DNA of 59,003 bases from Phallusia fumigata. Taxonomy: Eukaryota; Chordata; Ascidiacea; Phlebobranchia; Ascidiidae. A program made the position numbers and the translations under genes. The stretch spans positions 1-59,003 of the forward strand of contig QXVZ01016111.1 in NCBI GenBank assembly GCA_008931825.1, given 5' to 3'. Shown in pieces: positions 47,343 to 55,581 of the stretch (positions are counted from its first letter, which is position 1; each line of letters opens with the position of its first letter). The notes below the pieces were generated by a model that saw only the letters and a list, made by a program, of their open reading frames with translations, was not told the DNA's origin and searched no databases.

Positions 47343-49788
47343 ATGCTTCAACTACTGCCCTGTGATATCAGGTTTTCGCAAGACAGCATTTGCAGGCATT
47401 TCCAAAACGGAAACTCGGTTAATGAAACGATTCAGTGTATTAAGTTTGGCATATACAGAGTTGAGCAATTTCCTGTAATTGAAGTTGTGAGATTCGGTGG
47501 CTCGTATTATTCGCTCGACAACAGAAGACTCTACGTGTTTCGCGTATTGCAAGTAGAAGGTTACCTCAAAGTGATAACCGTTTATCCAACACGATACACC
47601 AGCTGGTACAACCGAAGTTTACCTCGAAAAACGGAGGAATCTTCATCAGGGTTCGAAGGGATTTTACACTTCCCCACTCAGTGTGCGCCCAACAGAATAT
47701 AAGGTATGAATTGTGGTGAATATGTGCTGCACACAGTGGTGAATGTAAGCCAGAACGGTCCGGAAGCTGCCGTTCCGGTAGAAGGATCACTGTCGGTACG
47801 GCGTTCCGCTAAGAGTTCCAATGGTGTCGCAAGTTACGACTATTTTCCCATTACTGTTTTCATTCTTACGTAATGCTTGCTTTTATTTGTGTGACGTGAT
47901 AGGTAACCGTTTTGCGTGGCTTAATTTTCGGGACGATATTGACAAAAACTGGATCGTTTCGATAAAAAATGATTCTACTTTCACCACTGGCTGCACTAGA
48001 GTTGTTTGCATTTAAACAAAAACTAAACGTTTGAAAGCCATACATTTATGTAGCGACCACGCTGTAACCTTTATCTAGCTCGATTGCGCGACGAACGAAA
48101 TGTAAAACCTTTGTTTGCGCAAGATGGCGACTTAACGTTGAGGCTTGCATCAGTCGTCGTTACTTAATGTGCACCTCCGTTCGCTTGTTCATGTTTTTTC
48201 AGTCTAACCCTAAATACTCGCCCGTGATATCATAGCGAGATTATGGAGTCACTTGGCAACAAACCCTGTGCTGTACAATAGGGTTGAGCTTGCCCAGTGT
48301 AAAAAAAACAAAGTTGATATTATTGCCAACAAGATATGGGTATATAACCTTTGTATTATGTTTGTTTTGCAGTACTGTGCGTAGAATAATACACAATTAA
48401 GGTTGTGTTGCAGGGAGGCGACAGGACAGCTTTCCAACTTAAGTTTAAACCCATCTACTTCTACGTCGGTAAACCAAACCCGTACAACTTTTCGGAGCCA
48501 ACCAAGACGCGAGGTTGAATCGCATTGCTCGACATCCCCATTAGAGTCGACAAACTACAGGTACGCGAGAAGCATTATCTTCGTGTGCATTGGTTTTGTT
48601 TTATAAACATGTATTTTTCTTCCTTTAAAAGGTGCCACAGTGCTAGTCCATCAACGGCTACTGCAGTTAAGACAACCAGCTATGTCCCTGAAAGGTTAGT
48701 AGTTGTACCAGCTTTGAAAAATACAATCCTACATATTCGTTTTTCGTGTAGTTTGACATGCAGTAACTACGAAAAACGACACCCCCGGTTAAGGAGACCT
48801 TCGAAATCACCAGATTCAGAAAACGCTTTGTTTAATAAGGATTCGGTTATCCGGATCTTCGCCAAGCTTGAACTTTTTTTCTCTTGTGTAGATACATAAT
48901 TTTGTTGAATGCTTTGAATGGTCGCGTTAGACGTGAAGGTCTGTTTCGAAACAATTTAAGTTTGGTCCAATCCCTAGTTTTAAACGCCTGTCTGANCACA
49001 AGACAACCAACCGACCCCAAGGTACGAATTCCACAGTTGAATAGCCGCAAGACACACAATTTTTGAAGTGTTGTAGAACAAACAAGATATCATCCATAAA
49101 TTAGAAAAATAACATATATGTTAGAAATTCATGATCCCTTTTGCAACCGGTTTTACAGTAACATCAAGGAGCAGTTTACCAGAATTTTCGTACCATCGAA
49201 ACCAGCATTTTGTCAAACAAGGTCACGCCAAGGGCATCCAAGGTTGTCGCTACGCAAGACACCCAGTCGAAGCAAAGGTACAAACCACAGTTTGCATAGC
49301 TGAAAGACACACAATTTTTGTCGTCGAACAAATAAGATATCATCCAACATATATGTTAGTAAATTTGTGACGAAATATATACAGAAGAAAATATAGAAAG
49401 CCAGTGGGATATTTTTTATTTAATAACATGGTATTTTACTTGCAGAAAATACAAACGGATCAATCTGAGCCCAAACGAAATTTTGTTCAGCGTTTACAAC
49501 ATTTCTTCGCACAGCGCAGATGAAGTTGATACAATAGCTGATAAGCTAGCAAAAGAATATGGATCGGATTGCAATATTGACTGTATATTAGAAGTCCTAA
49601 AGGTTGGTCAATACTACACAGTAGCAGGAGAATTTTCGAACATTTCCTTGTACGTCTGTCAGGCTTTGGAGCAAAACAGAATTAAATTTACATTTCAACT
49701 AGCACCTACGACCATAGAAATGACAAAAAAGTTGTTTAGCACTGTGACTTTCTGCAGACGTCCGGGAAAATATGGCAGCAAAGAATAA
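47343..49788 (+). CDS. Array unit D: N-terminal ParB-like domain, linkers and C-terminal domain
   Basis: Exon 1 (47343-47703) starts MLQLLPCDIRFSQ and has the LDNRRLYVFRVLQV core. One base is missing near 47610-47615 relative to unit B, so the tail is read out of frame. Linker exons follow at 48414-48560 (147 nt), 48632-48694 (63 nt) and from 48764, then an exon from 48892 (RYIILLNALNGRVR) running into the N at 48996, and a candidate exon from 49159. The last exon (49446-49788) encodes 113 residues beginning KYKRINLSPNEI and ending GKYGSKE. Its pattern (strand, helix, VGQYYTV strand, LYVCQAL, then a KKLF..VTF tail) parallels the N-terminal domain, so the protein probably has two related domains. 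Assigned junctions are phase 2 throughout. Unit D is about 4.6 kb downstream of unit B and clearly a tandem duplicate. The frame break makes current function uncertain. Confidence 0.55.
48121..48131 (+). promoter_or_regulatory. AAGATGGCGAC, YY1-like element in intron 1 of unit D
   Basis: Exact counterpart of the element at 43257 in unit B, again inside intron 1 and about 290 bases before linker exon 2. Its conservation in both copies while surrounding bases vary is the reason for listing it. Confidence 0.35.
49000..49357 (+). repeat. Diverged tandem duplication within unit D
   Basis: About 49000-49122 and 49254-49357 are related: both contain AAGACACACAATTTTTG, a GAACAAA-AAGATATCATCCA block and ACATATATGTTAG, with many differences between. 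Each copy begins just before a possible donor (AAG/GTACGA and AAAG/GTACAA). It may be another duplicated linker exon with part of its intron. The left copy starts four bases after the N at 48996. Confidence 0.5.
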
Positions 49789-49809
49789 AAAGTACCAATT
49801 TTTATTCTT
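49781..49809 (+). terminator. Hairpin overlapping stop codon and poly(A) signal of unit D
   Basis: AATAAA at 49784-49789 contains the TAA stop codon (49786-49788) of the last exon. The surrounding AAGAATAAAAA pairs perfectly with TTTTTATTCTT at 49799-49809 across a 7-base loop. If this hexamer is the working signal, the 3' UTR would be only a few tens of bases. Alternatively the hairpin masks it and a later signal is used. Confidence 0.45.
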
Positions 49810-51733
49810 TTTACCAGATTTGTTTTTTGTGTATTTTGATGTACTCTTGTAAACATACATTTTATTGTTGTGCGTTTGTATTTTTACCGCAATGTGCTTA
49901 GCGAATTAGAGGTTTTGTTGAGAGTGTAATTTACAAATTTACTGTTTGGGTTACGGCTTTTACTGGGTTATGGTAATTGTGCTGTTGCATATATTGTTCC
50001 ACTTGTCCACTGATTGTAACAGTATTAATCATATAGCATTTAGATCACTAACAATAAACGTATAAATGGAATCATAGCAGGGCAATCATTCAGTTATTAG
50101 ACAGCGACTATATCATTGGCATACAATGCGCATTTAAAACATGCCGCTTTAAATTGAAAGCATTCGTATTTAGGTTTTATGCGTTTAACAAATGTGCCAT
50201 AAAAGTGGTTGTGACCAGAAGGAACAAAAAGAAGAGTTTAGCGGTCTTTACATACAAATTGATTTAGAAGTTAGGTTCGGTAGATGTCGTTCGTGTAAAA
50301 TTGTGTTTGATTTACAATACCAATTGTCGATCTACATCATATGTTGGGTTGGATTGCGAGTTGTTACCCCTAAGGAATAAGCGAGTATCGTCCATTTCTA
50401 GGTGCAAAAAGTCTATGCATCCAGTAAGTTTTGATACTTGCGCTTAGTACATACTGGATTTTAGTAATAAACAACACGTCACACCGTTTGAATATGTTAC
50501 GGTGACCGCCTAATTACTTGGGCCGGCGCTGATGCTGACAGCTACCGAGTACAGAATTGCGCAAGAAGTAGTAATTTGCTAATTTTGATACGCCGTATAT
50601 AGCACAAAAGATTGTCTGCAAAAAAATTGTTGAACTGAAAAAAAAATGTTCGCACTTAAAAGATTGTCTGCAAAAAAATTGTTGCACTGAAAAAAAAATG
50701 TTTGCCTTAAAAACAAAATGTTTGCATCGAAAAAAAATGTTTGCAAAAAAATTGTTGAATTGTACTTGTGGGCCACCGTATATTTGGGATCCTAATATTT
50801 CAATCTAGCTCCGTGGGCCATTTGCAAACTGCTCTGTGGTCCACTGGTTAAACACTGCCATGAGCCATTTGTGCATAAAAATCTATTGCAGGGCAATTCT
50901 TCAAACGAGCTGTAGTCTCAGCAATTGCGCCACTGTATTGCCTTTGATTTACCACACCAGCGAAGAAATCCAAATAAAAAACAGAATTAGTATTTGTCAT
51001 CAAACAATCGCAGTGCGCACCGAGTAGAAAACTACCAGCGCAGACTGCAAATCAAACACAACAAAACCTATTGCGCCAAGTTTATTTACCTCTCCTCCCC
51101 CACGTTTTATCAAATCTGCCCGTGCCTGATGCTAAACAAACGTTTACATTTACATGGTGCCTGTTCATGCCTTGTATACAGCACCAATACACCCCAGCAC
51201 CCATGGAAAAGAAAGAGGACTGTTTTAAATGCCGATGACGACACCAGTTCGAGAAACTTCTCAAGCGAGATTGTTTTCACGCAGTTGGGTAGCCAACCTA
51301 AGGGGGATTCCCGGGCGTGTTTTCCCAAAGCTTTCGTAAACCTGAATATATTGCAAAGCGCGTTAAAGGCTGTCGTTTAGCTTTTGGAGTGAATGGATTT
51401 TTGTTGTTTGGCCTGAAAAAGAAAGGTGTGAAATCCTGTTTATTTTCTATTTGCGGTAAAACAGATAAACAAGCCTTAGTCAGTGCATGGGCTACATGCT
51501 TATTTCCGCGAGTTGAGTGATATCTTGCAGCATATAACAACAGTAAATAATTTGCAGCAATAACAATGTTTTTAGTTTAGATGTTAAATTCATATCGCCC
51601 AATGCCGCTAAAGGTTTAATGCATGTATGGCATCAGCAATCAGTGACATTGCTACAGGAAAACTGTTTTTTATGGCAAGACACATCAAATAAACATGTAC
51701 TCTTTTAGTTATACCAGTACCAAGCTTGTGAGG
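49810..51733. other. Spacer between array units D and E
   Basis: 49955-50305 is the partner of the 3'-flank copy at 46701-46935. The rest holds only short unsupported frames (51 kb, up to 128 codons, overlapping on both strands). The 5' region of unit E must lie at its right end, and it does not resemble the upstream regions of B, C and D, so unit E is an older or independently placed copy. Confidence 0.4.
50607..50763. repeat. Degenerate A-rich tandem repeat
   Basis: Alternating blocks of GTCTGCAAAAAAATTGTTG and CTGAAAAAAAAATGTT-like sequence repeat several times with variation, and shorter ATGTTTGC units follow. On the minus strand it reads as Phe/Asn-rich low complexity. It is a local satellite-like expansion. 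Confidence 0.65.
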
Positions 51734-53531
51734 ATGAATTATGTTCTTCTATTACCTTGTGACATACGATTTTCGCAAGACACTATCGGACAACGTTTTT
51801 ACAACGGAAATTTCGTCAATGATACAATACGGAATATTAAAATCGGAAGAATGGATTCGGATGACTTACCTACTATTAGTGTGGTGAAAATCGGCAGCAC
51901 CGATTACACCCTGGATAACCGAAGGCTTTATGTATTTCGTGCACTGCAAGTGGCTGGTTGTCAAGAAGCAATTGTGGTGTCTGTAGTGGATTCAAGTAAT
52001 TTAACGAGCAAAAAGTTTACAACTATCAATAATGGCCGTTCTATTTCTGTTCGTAATGGATTAACACTTCCACACACAAAAAGGTATGGTGCACTGTTGT
52101 ATGTTAACACAGTAATAAATTGCATGCTTGGGTTTTAGCAGTGAGTCAAGCGCAGTGTTGTCTGATGTTGAAAGCGAAAGTCGGCGGCCGACCAAAACTG
52201 CTCTAAACTCCACGAAAAAAGAAAAGGATCCTGAACAGAGTCTGTAAGTGTTCTTGAACATTATTTTCTCTTGCACAGATACATATTTTTGTTAAATGCT
52301 TTGGATGGTCGCGTTAGAGGTAAAGGTCTGTTCCGAAACGATTTGAGTTTGGTCCAACCTACAGTTTTAAAATCCCTGTCTGAAATGAAGTTTTTGCTGA
52401 TTGATTTGATAGACGTAGGTAAAACACAGCAAATTCTACAAAGTTTAATCAGTAAAGCACAAATTTAAAGTAAATTTCATTTTTCTTTTCTGTATAGGGG
52501 TCTTTTTGATAACTCGCAACTTTGGACGGAATTGAACACTATTTGGAATGAAACGAAACTAACTCCGACAGCAAGTACTCCACGCGACTTGGAAATAAGA
52601 CCATTCCGATCTGCGAGGTAAGATCAGCACAGCCGCTACATCAGTCAAAGATCATAGGGGTTTTTTGATGGCACAAACGTAAACTACGGTCCAAAGGGTT
52701 TAGAGGTAGCGAGGAAGCACATTTTTATTAGGCTCATAATCGCACTGCCACACTATACCTAAAGGAAAATCATAATTGGACTTTGCAAATCTTGGTAAGG
52801 GCTCTTGCCCGAAATAGGGAAACGATGTTGTTATAATACACTTAGCTACCACGAGAACAGACAAAAAATGGTAAAATTTACCTTAAAGAAAGCGTAACGC
52901 ACATAATTGCGACCAACAATCCCCAAAATATTTTTAGAAGCACATTGCCAGCAGAAGCAGATGAACCGGAGGAGTCAATTCCTTTGAGGTAACTGAAACA
53001 TAGTCAAATATGTTTAAATTTTCGGACAGTATTTTCAGATGGATAATTTAAAATTAAATTTGTAGAGACGAAGACTGCTGGTCCACTACAGCGCAAGTGG
53101 GCGGTTACAAGACTCAAGTTAAAGAAAAGTACAGTAGCTATCTTTGGTTTCGGTCGTTCGTTATCTTCGCTTCACTGTTGGCTTTTTGCAGGGAGCCCAC
53201 AAGAGTTCAGCTGCGCCCCGAAAATGTTTACTTCGGTTTGTCCGAAGTTTCTTGCTGTACGGCGAAGGAAGCAGACGAGAAAGTCAAAGAGTACAGGCAA
53301 AGATACGGACATAAAAAAGAACTGTATGTTCAAGTGAAAGTCGAAAAAGTGGGTTCCCGTTATGTTGCAAATGACTTCCAACCGTCGGTTGTACGCTTTG
53401 AAAATTCTAGAAAAATATGAGGCTGAAAATTTTGGTTTAAGTTACACGAGCCGGTGGGTGGCGAAAAGAAACGTAAAGTTTACAATCGCGTAACTTTCTG
53501 TGGTGAATACGGAAAATATGCGTTCTTGTAA
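51734..53531 (+). CDS. Array unit E: most diverged two-domain ParB-like gene
   Basis: Seven exons can be placed: 51734-52083, 52142-52243 (102 nt), 52279-about 52389 (111 nt), 52498-52617 (120 nt), 52938-52988 (51 nt), 53066-53128 (63 nt) and 53192-53531. All junctions are phase 2 and all internal exons are multiples of three. Exon 1 is intact, with LLPCDIRFSQDTI, a GSTDYTLDNRRLYVFRALQV core and a KFTTINNGRSISVRNG tail. The middle is acidic, Ser/Thr-rich linker. The last exon begins EPTRVQLRPENVYF and ends VTFCGEYGKYAFL, matching the last exon of unit D. It meets TGA at 53418, continues briefly in another frame, and returns to the original frame to the stop at 53529-53531, which implies two compensating indels. 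An ATG 39 bases upstream (51695) is also in frame; 51734 fits the start of the other units better. The donor of exon 3 is the least certain. Function unknown. Confidence 0.55.
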
Positions 53532-53929
53532 TTTTATTAGGATCAAGACTGCTCGTGGATAGTTTTTGATGGTCCGTTTTTGGTCACTAGCATATCGGTC
53601 TAATACACGCAATATGTCTGTGTTTTTTTTGTGTTTTATGCCCCCCCCACGTACAGTTTAATATTTGAATGGTCTAAAACGTACCTGGTAGTTCTGGTAA
53701 TATGCCTATTTTACTTTTAAGGTCTAGCGTTTTGGGTTTGTGGTAATTTACGTGTAATTGCAAAGTATAAACGAGTTTTTATTATTCATTTATGTATATT
53801 TTAACTTTGTGGTTGTATATTTTTTGGTCTCTATTATGTTGTTTGCCACCTTGTATTAAATATGCAAGGAAACTGTAACTTCGTCTTTTGTTTATGGAAG
53901 AGAATTGTTTGTTTCATTTTAGCCTTGGT
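53532..53929. other. 3' flank of unit E, no gene seen
   Basis: AT-rich sequence with a short C run near 53641 and no coding signal. It separates the last array exon from the SINE-like element and the convergent MYORG-like gene, so it should contain the 3' end of unit E. Confidence 0.4.
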
Positions 53930-54150
53930 GGGCGGAACAATGAGTCCGCTGCCCAGCTACCAGCCTAATTGTAGTTCAGTTGGGTTATTTTTTAGGATTT
54001 ACTTCACATTGGGTCAACGCATCGGGTTCCACTGGGTTGGAGCAATTCCATTTCAGTTTCTTCACAAACGATTAAAAACACAAGCGACCGATACAGGATT
54101 AGAACCCACAACCTTGCAAGCATAAGTCATACTATTACTAACCACTCCTT
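53930..54150 (-). mobile_element. tRNA-derived SINE-like element
   Basis: Read on the minus strand, 54150-54085 resembles a tRNA head: an A-box-like GTGGTTAGTAATAGT (54145-54131) and a B-box-like GGTTCTAATCC (54106-54096) about 25 bases further on. An arm with CTTGCAAGGTTGTGGG lies between. The tail to about 53930, with GGAATTGCTCCAACCCAGTGG, would be the body. The B box departs from GGTTCGANTCC at one position. This looks like a decayed SINE rather than a functional tRNA. The exact ends are not defined. Confidence 0.5.
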
Positions 54151-55581
54151 AAACATAAGGGCAGTCCATCACTACAAAAGCAAAATGTTTACAAAGATAC
54201 ATTTATTTCCCCAGTTAAAACTTTTCATTTTTACAAAACAACACACAAGAGGCAAATAGTGCAATATGGACGATAATGATATGTCGTCAACAAAAAGTTG
54301 AGAAAAGGCAAACATTTCATTTCTATTTTTAATTCAAGATACACTACACCAAATATAAATTCATTAAAACCTGAGTGTCATTGGCAAGCATTTTTTAAAA
54401 CAAGTAATATAACTATTAATCAATTTTTAAAAAAATCAGCGCACAATCCCTGGAACCTCGATCAGGACAAAAAAGATTTGCGAAAAGTTTGTTTGTCAGA
54501 CAAAACTAACTCTGCGTCTTTTCGCAAACTTTTAAAACAGACAAACTGTAAGCAATTTAAATATCACACAGTAATGTAAACAGTCAAGCACAGTTGAAAC
54601 ACAAATAGTCTTTTCCTGTATGAAATGCAGGCACCAAAACATTTTCCTTACACAATGAAAAATCTGGAAATCCAAAGCACACAAAATATCACAGCAACAC
54701 AATGCAAAATAACACCCATAAGTTACACAATCTCATAGTTTTTAGCATCTGAAACAACACAGTATCTTGAAACAAAAGGTCTTTCATAAATAGGCTCTTT
54801 AAGCAATGTTGTATCACAGTTATAAGTTAGAACCGTTCGAATTTGTTTTTTGATGATTAGACATTGTGGTTAAAAGTTACAGCACGCTTTGTAAATAAAC
54901 CACAGAACATTTATGCAAAACTTAGTTCTCAATGCACTGAAATGTATGTACATATACCACAAACACAAACATTGCGAACACATTTTTCTTTAAATACCAA
55001 ATGTTTTAAAGCAAAAAAGTTATATACATAATCAGTTGGAACATGCAATGCACAATGTTAGACAGAACTTGCATTGTTGTAAAACAGAATGTACCATAGG
55101 TAATAATAATTGTTTAACACGTCTTGTGTAGTAAATGTGGCAGTAACATTGTTCATAAAAAGACATTTTTTGTCAAGTGAACTATTGATTTTCCATTGTT
55201 GTGTATAAGAGTAGGATCTATATATCATATGACTGTCAGGTATAGATTGATCACTTTGGCTGCAGGATGCAGGAAGTGGCATGACGTGTTATAATGAACA
55301 GCTTTGACCACATAAAGTTGGAACAATGCATTTAGACAGCGAAAATGCTAAAGCGATGCTTGGCAATCAGTTGGCTCAATTTATGTAATAAAACAAAAGA
55401 ATTTAAGAAAATTCTGCATTGCGTAATAATAGGTCATGATGAAAAATGTGCACTACATGTTTTTAATGCTATTAAAAAAAATTTAAAGGTGCAACACCAC
55501 AATATGGAGATACAAATGTAGCTTTAATTGCATTGTATCATAAAGAACAAGAGAAGAATTGGGGGTAAAATTGAGAAAATG
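54151..55581 (-). other. Probable 3' UTR of the MYORG-like gene
   Basis: About 1.4 kb after the stop codon of the minus-strand gene. It is AT-rich and has no open frame above 93 codons. A minus-strand AATAAA lies at 54207-54202, next to the SINE-like element, and would give a UTR of about 1.37 kb. Position and composition are the only evidence. Confidence 0.4.

Noticed and set aside
50607..50763. CRISPR-like array
   Set aside because: The repeats are irregular, A-rich and without unique spacers of constant length; the context is eukaryotic.
54096..54145. Functional tRNA gene on the minus strand
   Set aside because: The arms do not fold into a full cloverleaf and the B box deviates from consensus. 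A SINE head is more likely.
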